Of a DNA stretch of 64,000 nucleotides, positions 7,130 to 17,508 are shown one piece after another. Under the pieces are notes generated by a model. The model was not told where the DNA came from. It saw only the letters and a list, made by a program, of their open reading frames with translations, and searched no databases. Numbering within the stretch: the first letter of the stretch is position 1; each line of letters begins with the position of its first letter. A program made the position numbers and the translations under genes. Source of the stretch: Sulfurovum lithotrophicum (lineage in GTDB: Bacteria; Campylobacterota; Campylobacteria; Campylobacterales; Sulfurovaceae); assembly GCF_000987835.1 (NCBI RefSeq), contig NZ_CP011308.1, positions 62,001 through 126,000 of the forward strand, written 5' to 3'.

Positions 7130-10100
7130 ATGAAGACATACAATACATATTTTACATCCGAACAAGCGCTACTGGAATTCATAGAAGAGCATCACATCAA
7201 AGATTCTTCCTCTCTTTTGATTCAGGTTTTTACATCCAAGAACAGTGAAGTGTTCATCACTGAACTTACAACTATCATCAGCACTACCCTGCCGTACGCC
7301 TCGCTTATAGGAAGCACAACGGATGGCGAGATCAAAGATGGACTTGTTTCAACTATGCAAACAGTGATCAGTTTCACCATATTTGAAAAAACAGCATTAA
7401 AAACCTATATATCCAATGATTTTGAAAACTATTTTGAAGGCGGTGCCAAACTTGCCCGTGACCTGTATGAGCCCAAGACAAAAGTGATAATCTCTTTTAT
7501 AGACGGACTGAGCGGGAACGGTGAGGATTTTCTAAACGGTATTAATTCCATAAGCAAAGAGGTTAACGTAGCCGGCGGCCTCGCAGGTGACAACGCTACT
7601 TTTGATAAAACGTTTGTGTTTACCAAAGATAAAGTGCTTCAAAACGGTGTTGTAGGTGTTGGGCTCACTTCTGAATTCTTAAATGTTTTTACAAATTACA
7701 GTTTTCATTGGCTCCCTATAGGCAAAAGTTTAACGATCACAAAAGCTGTCGGAAACCGTGTGTATACCATAGATGATAAAACGGCGTATGATACGTATGC
7801 CTACTATTTGGGGGAGGATACTGCAAGTGCTTTACCTGCCGTAGGTATAGAATTCCCGCTGATTATCAGGAGAAACGGCATCAATATCGCAAGAGCTGTA
7901 TTAAGCAGTGAGCCTGACGGCTCTTTAGTGTTCGCAGGCAACCTAAAAAATGGTGATATCGTCAGGTTTGGTTATGGTGACAGTGATGCTATATTAAGCC
8001 ATGCAAAACGAAATGTTAAAAATATTGTTGATAAGCCTATAGAATCCATTTTTATATATTCCTGTATGGCAAGACGAAGGTTTATGCCTGAGCAGATAGA
8101 GCTTGAAACAAAACCGTTTAACGCCATTGCCCCTACATCAGGCTTCTTTACCTATGGAGAATTTTACTGCTCTTTAAAAAAAGAGCTATTGAATCAAACA
8201 ATGACGGTACTGGCATTAAGTGAATCAGATGAAGTGAAAAAAAAGATAACTTTTGAGAGTGATGAAAAATCGTATTCAAATAAAAGCAGCACGATCAAAG
8301 CATTGTCACATTTGATCAATGTATCCTCAGGTGAACTGGAAGTGTTAAATAATGATTTAGAGAAAAAAATTGAAGAGCGGACTAAAGAGCTGGAGATAGC
8401 AAAAGACAGAGCTGAACAAGCTACAGAATCCAAGAGTAAATTCCTGGCAAATATGTCCCACGAGATAAGAACGCCTATGAACGCAATTACTGGGATGAGC
8501 CATTTGGTATTGCAAACGGATTTAAGTGAAAAGCAGAGGAATTATATCAAAAAGATAGACTCTTCGGCAAAGATACTTCTTGATATCATTAATGATATTT
8601 TAGATTTCTCTAAAATAGAAGCAGGAAAACTGAATATTGAAAAAGCAAACTTCGATCTGTTTCAAGTACTTGATAATGTGATCAATATCATAGAATTTAA
8701 AGCACATGAGAAAAACCTTGAATTAATTGTCAGTTATGATAGTGATATGGGGAAAAACTTTTATGGGGACAGTTTAAGGATATCTCAGGTTCTAACCAAT
8801 CTTGTAGGCAATGCAATCAAGTTTACCCAGTCGGGTGAGGTTGGCGTATATGTTACAAAAGTAAGGCAGAATAGATATAGGTTTGAAATAAGAGATACAG
8901 GGATCGGATTGACCAAAGAACAACAGCAAAACCTTTTTCAGGCTTTTACTCAGGCAGATGGAAGCACCACTAGAAAATATGGGGGAACAGGTCTTGGGCT
9001 TACCATCTCCAAACAGCTGGTCGAACTGATGGATGGTAAGATCTGGGTAGAGAGTGAATATGGCAAGGGAAGCAGTTTTATCTTTGAGATTAAGCTTATG
9101 GAACGGGGAGATCAAAAAACATATAGAATATTTAAAGATAAAAAAGTTCTTATAGTTGATGACAATCAAACATGGCATGATATACTGGGAAGTGTATTGA
9201 AAAAATATGGTGTTGAGGCAGAATCTGCACTAAGTGGAAAAGAGGCGCTGACTAAGATAAAAGAACATAATGTGGATTATGATCTGATATTGATGGACTG
9301 GAATATGCCAGAGCTTGATGGTATACAAACGACCCTGTCTATCAAGGATATCTATAGCAAAGATAAGAGTTTGGCGCTCAAATCTCCGCCAACCGTTATT
9401 ATGGTGAGTGCCTTTAGGCAAGAGAGCCTTGTCAAGTATGCCAAAGATGCAGGTATAGACATATTTTTACAAAAGCCGATCAATCCGTCAATGCTTAATG
9501 ATATATTGAGCGGGCTGTTCTTGGATGATGTTGCTATAAAGTATCAGTCTGAAATGCAAGAAAGTTCTTTGGAAGAAGAGATACATACTCTCAAAGGAAG
9601 CAAAATACTTCTTGTTGAAGATAACAGTACAAATCAGGAGATTATTTTAGGCCTGTTGGAAAACAGCGGTATAATTATAGAGACAGTTAACAACGGGCAG
9701 GAAGCCGTTGATCAGTTTAAAGCCAATGATTATGAACTGATACTTATGGATATACAGATGCCGGTAATGGATGGGTATGAAGCGACAAAAATCATTAGAG
9801 AGATAGACCAGAATATCCCGATCATTGCACTCACAGCGAATGCTATGAAAGAAGATGTTGAAAAAAGTGCTTTATTGGGGATGAAAGCACATTTAAACAA
9901 ACCTATTGAGGTTGAAAAACTCTATGAAGTGCTTTTAAAATATATTTCCAGAAAAAGTACTTCGCACCAAGAAGGTATTTTACCTGCAGAGGAGAATGTA
10001 AGCAAAGATGAGACCACTGTTCCGGCATTTCAAAATATAAATGCTCTTGCAGGGTTGAAGCATTTAGCGGGAAATAAAAAACTGTATCTAAAAATATTGA

Positions 10101-10558
10101 ATGATTTTCTTTCCAACTATAAAGATATTGTCCTGGAGGATATGGATGCTGATGCATTTAAAAGAGCTACACATACAGTCAAAGGACTCAGTTCAAATAT
10201 TGGTGCAATGTCTCTTCATTTGATAGCAAAAGAACTGGATGAAACACAAGATGAGCATTTACTCCCAAAATTTTATCAGGAATTGAAATTGGTAATTGAT
10301 GAGTTGAAAGAGAAACTACCGACTGAGGGAACGCAAGAGATATACAGTAAAGAAAAAATATCAGATGAAAAAAGAGATGACTTGTTTGCCAAATTAAAAG
10401 AGGCTATAGAGACAAAAGTAATTACCAAATGTGAGCCGGTCATAGATGAGATAGAAGGGTATTCTTTAAGTAATGAAGACCAAGCCCTCTTTGAGAAAGT
10501 GAAATATTATATAGATGAATTTGAATTAAAAGAGGCTATAGCGTTACTGAATGGATAA
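7130..10558 (+). CDS. FIST-domain hybrid sensor histidine kinase with two receivers and an Hpt domain
   Basis: A 1142-residue soluble signalling protein. FIST N and C sensor domains occupy about 20-360, with no membrane segments. A coiled coil (about 385-430) leads to HisKA with His444 in [13 protein letters not shown]. The HATPase domain (about 555-670) has N and G boxes ([19 protein letters not shown]). Two receivers follow, with Asp723 and Asp874, then a C-terminal Hpt domain with His1015 in THTVKG. FIST domains bind small ligands, and some (NosP) bind heme and sense nitric oxide; the ligand here is unknown. The output is probably the REC-GGDEF protein encoded 20 bases upstream. Confidence 0.93.
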   Translation: MKTYNTYFTSEQALLEFIEEHHIKDSSSLLIQVFTSKNSEVFITELTTIISTTLPYASLIGSTTDGEIKDGLVSTMQTVISFTIFEKTALKTYISNDFENYFEGGAKLARDLYEPKTKVIISFIDGLSGNGEDFLNGINSISKEVNVAGGLAGDNATFDKTFVFTKDKVLQNGVVGVGLTSEFLNVFTNYSFHWLPIGKSLTITKAVGNRVYTIDDKTAYDTYAYYLGEDTASALPAVGIEFPLIIRRNGINIARAVLSSEPDGSLVFAGNLKNGDIVRFGYGDSDAILSHAKRNVKNIVDKPIESIFIYSCMARRRFMPEQIELETKPFNAIAPTSGFFTYGEFYCSLKKELLNQTMTVLALSESDEVKKKITFESDEKSYSNKSSTIKALSHLINVSSGELEVLNNDLEKKIEERTKELEIAKDRAEQATESKSKFLANMSHEIRTPMNAITGMSHLVLQTDLSEKQRNYIKKIDSSAKILLDIINDILDFSKIEAGKLNIEKANFDLFQVLDNVINIIEFKAHEKNLELIVSYDSDMGKNFYGDSLRISQVLTNLVGNAIKFTQSGEVGVYVTKVRQNRYRFEIRDTGIGLTKEQQQNLFQAFTQADGSTTRKYGGTGLGLTISKQLVELMDGKIWVESEYGKGSSFIFEIKLMERGDQKTYRIFKDKKVLIVDDNQTWHDILGSVLKKYGVEAESALSGKEALTKIKEHNVDYDLILMDWNMPELDGIQTTLSIKDIYSKDKSLALKSPPTVIMVSAFRQESLVKYAKDAGIDIFLQKPINPSMLNDILSGLFLDDVAIKYQSEMQESSLEEEIHTLKGSKILLVEDNSTNQEIILGLLENSGIIIETVNNGQEAVDQFKANDYELILMDIQMPVMDGYEATKIIREIDQNIPIIALTANAMKEDVEKSALLGMKAHLNKPIEVEKLYEVLLKYISRKSTSHQEGILPAEENVSKDETTVPAFQNINALAGLKHLAGNKKLYLKILNDFLSNYKDIVLEDMDADAFKRATHTVKGLSSNIGAMSLHLIAKELDETQDEHLLPKFYQELKLVIDELKEKLPTEGTQEIYSKEKISDEKRDDLFAKLKEAIETKVITKCEPVIDEIEGYSLSNEDQALFEKVKYYIDEFELKEAIALLNG

Positions 10559-10620
10559 ATGAGTGCTATTATTATTTTAAGGGTTTGTCTTCTAATAAAG
10601 TATGATGAAATGGATGAAGT

Positions 10621-10695
10621 TGGTGACCCCTAGGAGACTCGAACTCCTGTAACATGGATGAAAACCATGGATCCTAACCGCTAGACGAAGGGGCC
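10621..10695 (-). tRNA. tRNA-Glu (TTC anticodon), copy 1
   Basis: A 75-base cloverleaf on the minus strand with encoded CCA. The anticodon stem CATGG/CCATG encloses the loop TTTTCAT, giving anticodon TTC. It is identical over its full length to the copy at 10728-10802 and is separated from it by 32 AT-rich bases, so the two are probably cotranscribed. Confidence 0.97.
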
Positions 10696-10727
10696 AACAA
10701 AATAAAAAAAGTTTTACAAGATACAAA

Positions 10728-10802
10728 TGGTGACCCCTAGGAGACTCGAACTCCTGTAACATGGATGAAAACCATGGATCCTAACCGCTAGACGAAGGGG
10801 CC
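10728..10802 (-). tRNA. tRNA-Glu (TTC anticodon), copy 2
   Basis: Second, identical tRNA-Glu gene with the same cloverleaf and CCA end. On the minus strand it is the promoter-proximal copy of the pair. Identity between copies indicates a recent tandem duplication or gene conversion. Confidence 0.97.
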
Positions 10803-10861
10803 ATTTACAACTTGTGGACGAAATTATATAGATTGACCGCTTAAATCACTCTTAAGTAGGA

Positions 10862-10867
10862 TATAAT
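10862..10867 (+). promoter_or_regulatory. -10 element for the lipoprotein-nfo operon
   Basis: Perfect TATAAT 22 bases before the start codon at 10890, in the gap between the tRNA-Glu pair and the lipoprotein gene. Confidence 0.5.
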
Positions 10868-10889
10868 TCATAAAAAAACAGGAATTTGA

Positions 10890-11375
10890 ATGAGATATTT
10901 GAAATATTTTCTAGCGGCACTGCTGCTATGGGGGCTAGGAGGATGTGCAGAGCCGGAGTACGACAGAGCGAACAGTGCCTACATCGTACTGAAAACCCCT
11001 GCTTTAAAATATGCGGACATGGGTTTCGTCTATGAGAACCGAAGTAGTGTGAAAGTTGAAATATACGGCAGCGGGCAGGTGTTGATGCGTTTGAGAATCT
11101 CCAAAGATTCTGTTTGTATGAGCCAACTGCAGTGTCTGTCCAAAAATGCCTTTAACGCACAGGTGCTAAATAGCAACTACCCTCCCGATACCATAGAAAA
11201 TATCTTTAGAGGAAAAACAGTATTTAATGATACAGGGATAAGCACAAAAAGTAACGGCTTTACACAAAAGATCAAAAAACCTGGTAAATACAGCATCGAA
11301 TACAGTGTTTTAAATAATGAAATTGTCTTCCGTGATACAATAAATGAAATTCTCATTAAGGTGATCAAGCAATGA
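10890..11375 (+). CDS. putative lipoprotein of unknown function
   Basis: A 161-residue protein with a short basic start, a hydrophobic stretch and a lipobox ending LGGC (Cys19), so it is probably lipid-anchored in the envelope. The mature part is beta-strand-rich and contains one close Cys pair (VCMSQLQC), possibly a disulfide. I do not recognise a family. It overlaps nfo by four bases (ATGA), so the two genes are translationally coupled, although a direct functional link to DNA repair is not obvious. Confidence 0.75.
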   Translation: MRYLKYFLAALLLWGLGGCAEPEYDRANSAYIVLKTPALKYADMGFVYENRSSVKVEIYGSGQVLMRLRISKDSVCMSQLQCLSKNAFNAQVLNSNYPPDTIENIFRGKTVFNDTGISTKSNGFTQKIKKPGKYSIEYSVLNNEIVFRDTINEILIKVIKQ

Positions 11376-12262
11376 AGTTCGTAGGAGCACATGTCAGTGC
11401 AAGCGGCGGAGTGGAAAATGCCCCTCTAAACGCCATGGCCATAGGGGCCAAAGCCTTTGCCCTCTTTACAAAGAACCAGAGACAGTGGGTTGCCAAACCC
11501 CTGGAAGCGAAAAGTATAGAAGCATTCAAAGAGAACCTGGAGAAAGCAGGTATTCTGCCTAAGCATGTCCTTCCCCATGACTCCTATCTGATCAATCTGG
11601 GACATCCCGAAGCCGAAAAACTTGAAAAATCCAGAGCTGCTTTCATTGATGAGCTTGAGCGCTGTGAGCAACTTGGCCTAGACAAGCTCAACTTTCACCC
11701 CGGATCGCATCTGGTCAAAATTCCTAAAAAAGACCCCCAGTACGAAGAAAAACTGATGGAGGCGGAACTGCACTGTTTGGATGTCATTGCCGAGTCCATG
11801 AACCTGGCCATCGAAGCTACCAAAGACTCCAATGTCAAGCTTGTCATTGAAAATACGGCAGGACAGGGCTCCAACCTTGGTTACCGCTTTGAGCATCTGG
11901 GTCATCTTATAGAGAAAGTGGCAGATAAAAGCAGGGTAGGTGTCTGCCTCGATACCTGCCATACGTTCACGGCAGGGTACGACCTGCGTACCAGAGAAGC
12001 CTATGATGAAACGATGGATGCGTTCGAACGTATCGTAGGATTCAAATATCTGATGGGGATGCATCTCAACGACTCCAAGCCAAAACTGGGCTCCAGAGTG
12101 GACAGGCATGCCTCTTTGGGACAGGGAGAGATAGGTTGGGATACCTTCAGGTTCATCATGAACGATCCGCGTATGGATGATATGCCGCTTATACTGGAGA
12201 CCATTGACGAGTCATTATGGCCAGAAGAGATCAAAGCACTCTATGCATTGGTAGAGAAGTAG
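11372..12262 (+). CDS. nfo: endonuclease IV (AP endonuclease)
   Basis: Nfo cuts DNA 5' to abasic sites in base-excision repair using three zinc ions. Length 296 is slightly longer than the 285 of E. coli Nfo. Family motifs are clear: the start [17 protein letters not shown], the NFHPGSH segment, [28 protein letters not shown], and [22 protein letters not shown], carrying the metal-binding His, Glu and Asp residues. It overlaps the upstream lipoprotein gene by four bases. Confidence 0.97.
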   Translation: MKFVGAHVSASGGVENAPLNAMAIGAKAFALFTKNQRQWVAKPLEAKSIEAFKENLEKAGILPKHVLPHDSYLINLGHPEAEKLEKSRAAFIDELERCEQLGLDKLNFHPGSHLVKIPKKDPQYEEKLMEAELHCLDVIAESMNLAIEATKDSNVKLVIENTAGQGSNLGYRFEHLGHLIEKVADKSRVGVCLDTCHTFTAGYDLRTREAYDETMDAFERIVGFKYLMGMHLNDSKPKLGSRVDRHASLGQGEIGWDTFRFIMNDPRMDDMPLILETIDESLWPEEIKALYALVEK

Positions 12263-12268
12263 AAAAAA

Positions 12269-12324
12269 CTCACGCTGAACTTGATTCAAGATCCCGTGGG
12301 ACCTTAAATCAAGTTCAGCGTGAG
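12269..12324. repeat. 56-base near-perfect palindrome
   Basis: The left arm 12269-12295 and right arm 12298-12324 pair over 27 positions with two mismatches, around a TCCCGTGGGA core. The outer 18 bp (CTCACGCTGAACTTGATT and its complement) match perfectly. It lies between the nfo stop and the ribosome-binding site of the lipase gene. It could end nfo transcription, but no T-run follows. Its length and TGAACTTGATTCA-like content resemble dispersed palindromic repeat units found in many bacteria. Confidence 0.7.
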
Positions 12325-12347
12325 GTGGACAAAAAAAGGAGGAAAAA

Positions 12348-13601
12348 ATGAAAAGTCAAATTTCGAAAGTATTGCTGGCTGTGTCGGTATTCTGGTTTGT
12401 GGGATGTGGCAGTGATCTGCATCAGCCTGAGAATGAGGTGGTTTCAGGCGGAGAGGTGGTTGTCGATCTGGATGGTGCATCTATCAAGCAAAACCTGATA
12501 GATAATGGAGTGATTCCTGCAGATTATGATAAACCGGTTTTTGGCTACAAAGCATATAAGATTCCCTATGAGACAACTGATGAGCAGGGCGAAAAAGTTG
12601 AGGTATCGGGTTTGATGGTCATTCCTACCGGTATACCGGATACCATGAAAGCTGCAGGACTGTCAGTTGTATGTGATGATCATGATACACGTTTCGGTAA
12701 CTTTGAGATGCCGACAGTGATAGCGGAACAGACCAGTTCTCCTGACGGATCTCCGGTCATATTCTCTTCTATGATGGGATTTGCTACACTGCAGCCTGAT
12801 TATATAGGGTATGGTGATTCACTTGATCACTACCATCCTTTTTTACTGAAAAAATCATTGGCCAATGCCACAGTTGATTTTATTAATGCAGCAAGGAAGT
12901 TTGCCCAGAATAATAATATTCCATTGAACGAACAGCTCTATCTAACAGGGTATAGCGAAGGTGGGTATGCCGCAATGGCGACACTTCAGAAAATAGAGAG
13001 TGAAGGTACCATGTCCGTTACAATGGCCGCACCAATGTCTGGACCGTATGATCTTGAACAGATCGGTATGGGTGTATTGAGCCAACCTGAAATTTCTGTG
13101 CCGTCTTTCATGGCATATACCGCATATGCCTATGCACTGACCTATAATGAGCCGGTCGATACCATGGTGAATGAGCCTTATGCTTCAAAATTAGATGATC
13201 TCTTTGACGGAGAGCGTGCCCGTCCTGAAATCGATCCTGAATTGACAACAAAAACGACCGGACCGGATGGACTTTTCGATCCGCTTTTTGTAAACGACTT
13301 CTTTAACAACTCGGCTAATTGGTTCAAAGTGGCACTGGCAGACAATGAAGTATATAAATGGGCACCACAGACACCGGTAACGCTGCTTCATTGTGAAGGT
13401 GACGATGTTGTACCGTACGAAATTTCGCAGTTGGCTGCAGGAACGATGCAGTATCTTGGCGCGGCCAGTGTTACTTTGTTGTCCATTGAACAGATACTGG
13501 GCCTGCCCCAGCCGGTAAACCATTCAGATTGCGGACCGTATGCCTACCAGGCAGCCGCAGGAATTTTTGCGCAAACAAGAGCGGCAACCATAGGATACTA
13601 G
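12348..13601 (+). CDS. alpha/beta-hydrolase lipoprotein, secreted lipase/esterase-like
   Basis: A 417-residue exported hydrolase. The N-terminal hydrophobic stretch ends in WFVGC (Cys20), a probable lipobox. The fold signature is GYSEGGYAA with nucleophile Ser203. The remaining triad is probably Asp352 or Asp353 in CEGDDVVP and His392 in PVNHSDC. The segment TLQPDYIGYGDS is typical of the secretory lipase/prolyl-oligopeptidase-like branch. The substrate is not shown by sequence, but the next two genes, a FadL-type porin and an acyl-CoA ligase, make fatty-acid release from lipids the best guess. A strong AGGAGG precedes the ATG. Confidence 0.8.
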   Translation: MKSQISKVLLAVSVFWFVGCGSDLHQPENEVVSGGEVVVDLDGASIKQNLIDNGVIPADYDKPVFGYKAYKIPYETTDEQGEKVEVSGLMVIPTGIPDTMKAAGLSVVCDDHDTRFGNFEMPTVIAEQTSSPDGSPVIFSSMMGFATLQPDYIGYGDSLDHYHPFLLKKSLANATVDFINAARKFAQNNNIPLNEQLYLTGYSEGGYAAMATLQKIESEGTMSVTMAAPMSGPYDLEQIGMGVLSQPEISVPSFMAYTAYAYALTYNEPVDTMVNEPYASKLDDLFDGERARPEIDPELTTKTTGPDGLFDPLFVNDFFNNSANWFKVALADNEVYKWAPQTPVTLLHCEGDDVVPYEISQLAAGTMQYLGAASVTLLSIEQILGLPQPVNHSDCGPYAYQAAAGIFAQTRAATIGY

Positions 13602-13611
13602 GAGAATGAAA

Positions 13612-14832
13612 ATGAAAAAAATCATAGCATTAAGTGTGATCACAAGCGGACTTTTGACGGCAGCAGGATATAAGATCCCTGAGCAGTCACTCAACTCTAT
13701 GGCGCTGGGGGCTGCCTATGTAGCGCATACTACTGGTGCGGATACAAACTATTACAACCCTGCAGCTATGAGTTTCATGGTAGATAAACAGTATGTGGAA
13801 GGGGGGGTGACCCTTGCCCACCTTCCTTCAAATGAGTACACCTTAATGGACCCCTACAGTGGAGAGTCAGAGGAAGAAAACATCTGGATCCCCAATGCCC
13901 ATTATGTGGCTAATGCTATAGGAAATTTCAGATGGGGTGTGAGTCTTACTGCACCGGGAGGACTTACCAAACGCTGGAACACGCCTTTCCAGAAACTGTA
14001 TGCCGAAGAGTTTACGCTTAAGATCGTAGAGTTAAACCCTTCTGCCTCTTACAAGGTAACCGATAATTTTAGTATCGGCGGAGGTGTACGAATTATTTAC
14101 AGTGAAGGGGTGGTCAACAGTGATGGTGCAGATGCAGGTGCTCCGCTTAAGAGGGAGATGGAAGGAGATACCATTGAATTCGGGTATAACCTTGCCATGC
14201 TGTACAAACCGACAAATGACATCAACCTTGCCATCACTTACCGCTCCAACGTTGACCTGAAAGAATCGGGCCAGGCAAATCTTTATTTTGGCGGTGTAGG
14301 CAAGCAGTATGATGCGGATGTTACCGTCCCGCTCCCTGCGGCGTTGAATATCGCTATTTCAAAAACATGGAACAATACGTTTACACTTGAAGCCGTCTAT
14401 GAAAGAACCTACTGGTCGAAGTATAAAACACTGGACTTTAACTACGGCAGCCCCATAGCAAACCCGATACTGGATGGTGCATTCAATGCACCGATAGATA
14501 AAGAGTGGAAAGATACCAATACGTTCAGGTTTGGAGCCACCGTTGTACTCGATAAGATCACACTGATGATGGGCCTTGCGATTGATGAAACACCGGTTCC
14601 CGATAAAACGATCGGTTTCGAGTTGCCGGATTCAGATGCAACAATATTTTCCATGGGATTCCGTTATCAACAGACAGATGCCCTTTCCTGGGGTGCAGCA
14701 TTCCTGTATGACGGTAAAGATGCACGCGCATTGGCTCCCGGAATTGCAGAAAACATGGTGCTCTCCAACGGTGGTGGCTTTACAGGAGGAGGAGCCTACC
14801 TTACGACCGTGGGCGTAGCATACGAGTTTTAA
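13612..14832 (+). CDS. FadL/OmpP1/TodX-family outer-membrane transporter
   Basis: A beta-barrel protein of 406 residues from the preferred ATG at 13612; an ATG at 13606 sits only one base after AGGAG, while 13612 is seven bases away. It has a signal peptide ending near AAG, then the family N-terminus YKIPEQSLNSMALGAAYVA followed by ADTNYYNPAAMSF, and a C-terminus ending in Phe. FadL-type channels take long-chain fatty acids or other hydrophobic compounds through the outer membrane. The position between a lipase-like gene and an acyl-CoA ligase supports fatty-acid import. Confidence 0.92.
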   Translation: MKKIIALSVITSGLLTAAGYKIPEQSLNSMALGAAYVAHTTGADTNYYNPAAMSFMVDKQYVEGGVTLAHLPSNEYTLMDPYSGESEEENIWIPNAHYVANAIGNFRWGVSLTAPGGLTKRWNTPFQKLYAEEFTLKIVELNPSASYKVTDNFSIGGGVRIIYSEGVVNSDGADAGAPLKREMEGDTIEFGYNLAMLYKPTNDINLAITYRSNVDLKESGQANLYFGGVGKQYDADVTVPLPAALNIAISKTWNNTFTLEAVYERTYWSKYKTLDFNYGSPIANPILDGAFNAPIDKEWKDTNTFRFGATVVLDKITLMMGLAIDETPVPDKTIGFELPDSDATIFSMGFRYQQTDALSWGAAFLYDGKDARALAPGIAENMVLSNGGGFTGGGAYLTTVGVAYEF

Positions 14833-14833
14833 A

Positions 14834-16381
14834 ATGGAGTATCCATACAGTAATTTTTATGAATTTCTGTTAGCTCAGGCACAGAAGCGCAAACGAAAAG
14901 TCGCACTTTTTGACGGTGACAGAAAGATCACCTATGGTGCATTGCTTGAAAATGTAGACCGACTTGCCTCATTCTTTGCTGCTAATGGTGTTGGAGAGGG
15001 TGACCGGGTTGCTCTTTTTCTGCGTAACTCTCCCGAATTTATCTATACTGTGTTTGCGGTTTCAAAAATAGGTGCCATAATTGTACCTGTCAACACCTTT
15101 CTCAAGGAAGATGAACTTAGCTATATTCTCAAGGACAGTGAGAGTACGGTGCTTGTAGCCTCTACTGTACATGAGCATATTGTCAAAAAGTCCAACGGGC
15201 CTGTACAGTGCCGTTTCATCCTTTGGGAAGGTGAATCTCCCCAAAGCGATGAGAAAAACTTCGCCTTTACCGAAGCTTTGACACATAGCGGAGAAGTAAG
15301 GCATATTGCCAGGAGACTGGAAGATACAGCGGTGCTTATCTACACATCAGGTACGACAGGCAAGCCCAAAGGGGCAATGCTCAGTAACAAAAACCTTCTT
15401 TCAAACATTGAATTTTCCAGAAAAATGATCAAAGTGACACATAAAGACAGAGTGATCGTCTTTCTGCCAATGTTCCATGCCTTTACCTTTACGGTAGGTG
15501 TGATCCTGCCTCTCTATGTGGGCGGAAGTATCGTGATCATCAAGTCACTTCAGCCTTTCACCAACGTCTTTAGGCAGACATTGATGAAGAGAGTGACACT
15601 CTTTTTTGGAATTCCTTCTGTTTACAATGCACTTGCCAAGGCAAAACTGCCCTGGTACTTTATGTGGTTCAACAATATCCGGGTGTTCATCTCTGGTGCA
15701 GCACCTTTGCAGCCCAAGACACTCAACGCTATGGCAAAGAAATTCACCCGTGCCAAACTGCTTGAGGGGTACGGGCTGAGTGAAGCGAGTCCAGTCGTCT
15801 GTGTCAACACGCTGGAGAAACAGAAAGCTGGCTCCGTGGGTACAGCGGCATACGACTATGAGATCAAGATCGTAGATGAAGATATGAATGAACTCCCTAC
15901 AGGGGAGATTGGCGATATCATCGTCAAAGGTGACCATATCATGCAGGGCTATCTTAACCGCCCGGAGGCGACAAGGGAGACCATTGTCAACGGCTGGCTA
16001 TTGACAGGAGATATGGGTTATTTGGATGATGAAGGTTTTCTTTTCATCGTGGACAGAAAAAAAGACCTGATCATCTCTAAGGGGATCAATATCTACCCGC
16101 GCGAGATCGAAGAGGTCATTGATGCTTTCGAAGGTATCGCGGCTTCCGCCGTCATCGGGGTGAGAGATGAGAAGAGCGGTGAGATACCGGTGGCATATCT
16201 TGAGCTTGATGAGGGGATTGAGTCCATTAATGAGACAGTGCTTAAAAAGCATATGCGCGAGCACCTGGCGAACTTCAAGCTTCCAAAACAGATACATATT
16301 ATTGAGGAGCTGCCCAAAAATGCAACGGGGAAAGTACTGAAACGTGTTTTAAAGGACAATCTCAGAGATGAGAGCCGTTAA
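14834..16381 (+). CDS. acyl-CoA synthetase (AMP-forming, FadD-like)
   Basis: A 515-residue ANL-superfamily enzyme that would activate a carboxylic acid, most likely a fatty acid, to its acyl-CoA. The P-loop IYTSGTTGKPKGAM, the EGYGLSEASPV motif, the LLTGDMGYLDDEGF hinge region and the C-terminal ATGKVLKR with its catalytic Lys are all present. It starts one base after the FadL stop and ends directly before nagA, so it lies within one operon. Exact chain-length preference cannot be read from the sequence. Confidence 0.9.
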   Translation: MEYPYSNFYEFLLAQAQKRKRKVALFDGDRKITYGALLENVDRLASFFAANGVGEGDRVALFLRNSPEFIYTVFAVSKIGAIIVPVNTFLKEDELSYILKDSESTVLVASTVHEHIVKKSNGPVQCRFILWEGESPQSDEKNFAFTEALTHSGEVRHIARRLEDTAVLIYTSGTTGKPKGAMLSNKNLLSNIEFSRKMIKVTHKDRVIVFLPMFHAFTFTVGVILPLYVGGSIVIIKSLQPFTNVFRQTLMKRVTLFFGIPSVYNALAKAKLPWYFMWFNNIRVFISGAAPLQPKTLNAMAKKFTRAKLLEGYGLSEASPVVCVNTLEKQKAGSVGTAAYDYEIKIVDEDMNELPTGEIGDIIVKGDHIMQGYLNRPEATRETIVNGWLLTGDMGYLDDEGFLFIVDRKKDLIISKGINIYPREIEEVIDAFEGIAASAVIGVRDEKSGEIPVAYLELDEGIESINETVLKKHMREHLANFKLPKQIHIIEELPKNATGKVLKRVLKDNLRDESR

Positions 16382-17506
16382 ATGAAAGCTATTGTCAATG
16401 CCAGGATCATAGCATCTGACCGGATAGTTGAGGGAATACATCTATGCTTTGACGAGAAGATCGTATCCCTCTCTGATGTGGCTTTGGATGAGGATGTCGA
16501 GATCATCGATGCAAAAGGCGCCTATGTCAGTCCGGGTTTCATAGACATTCACATACACGGTTCAGGCGGTGCCGATGTTATGGATGCTACGCCGGAAGCA
16601 TTGCAGACAATCTCTTCGACCCTGCTTCAGACAGGGACGACCTCTTTCCTTGCAACGACGATGACTATGTCAAAACCGGTTATTGACAATGCTTTACAGA
16701 ATGTCAAAGAACATGCTGAAACAATAGATGGAGCAAAGATACTCGGCGTGCATCTTGAAGGCCCTTTCCTAAATCCGGAAAAGCATGGTGCGCAGGACAA
16801 ACAGTATATCTGCGAACCCAGCCTTGAGCTCATCGCACCCTATCTGGATCAGATCAGAATGATCACGATTGCCCCTGAGATGCCGGGAGCCGAAAGCTTC
16901 ATCAGGCATCTCTCGGAACACCATCCTCGTATCGTGTTGAGTATCGGACACAGCGATGCTACCTTTGAGCAGAGCAAAGAGAGTTTTGGCTGGGGCATCT
17001 CCCATGCCACACATCTCTTCAATGCAATGAACCCTTATCATCATCGGAAACCGGGCATTGTCGGTGCCGTGTTCGACAGCAATGTCAGCTGTGATATCAT
17101 TGCCGATCTGGTGCATACCCACCCCTCCGTACTAAAACTCGTACACCGGGTCAAGGGTGAGAGACTGGTGCTGATCACCGATGCGATGCGTGCAGGTTGT
17201 ATGAAAAACGGTATTTACGATCTTGGCGGGAGAAGAGTAGCAGTGGAAGAGGGAAAAGCCACATTGGATGACGGTACGCTTGCGGGGTCAGTACTGAAGA
17301 TGAACGATGCGTTAAAACATATGACCGAGGCAGCAGGGATGACACTGCTCGAAGCGGTCAATGCTGTAACAAAGATACCTGCGGAGAAACTCGGTCTGAA
17401 AAAAGGCGAACTCAAAAGCGGTTATGATGCAGATATGGTCATTTTTGATGAAGATTTCAGTATCATAACAACAATCGTGAACGGTGAAGTGAAATATAAA
17501 GGATAA
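16382..17506 (+). CDS. nagA: N-acetylglucosamine-6-phosphate deacetylase
   Basis: NagA converts GlcNAc-6-P to GlcN-6-P and acetate. Length 374 fits the family. Seen motifs are FIDIHIHGSGG with the metal-associated HxH (57-59), HLEGPFLNPEKHGA with the metal-binding Glu, SIGHSDA, THLFNAM and LITDAMRAG with the catalytic Asp. It starts directly at the stop of the acyl-CoA ligase and is followed two bases later by PTS EIIA, which ties it to GlcNAc uptake by the PTS. No nagB is present in the window, so the product may feed amino-sugar biosynthesis instead of glycolysis. Confidence 0.95.
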   Translation: MKAIVNARIIASDRIVEGIHLCFDEKIVSLSDVALDEDVEIIDAKGAYVSPGFIDIHIHGSGGADVMDATPEALQTISSTLLQTGTTSFLATTMTMSKPVIDNALQNVKEHAETIDGAKILGVHLEGPFLNPEKHGAQDKQYICEPSLELIAPYLDQIRMITIAPEMPGAESFIRHLSEHHPRIVLSIGHSDATFEQSKESFGWGISHATHLFNAMNPYHHRKPGIVGAVFDSNVSCDIIADLVHTHPSVLKLVHRVKGERLVLITDAMRAGCMKNGIYDLGGRRVAVEEGKATLDDGTLAGSVLKMNDALKHMTEAAGMTLLEAVNAVTKIPAEKLGLKKGELKSGYDADMVIFDEDFSIITTIVNGEVKYKG

Positions 17507-17508
17507 GA

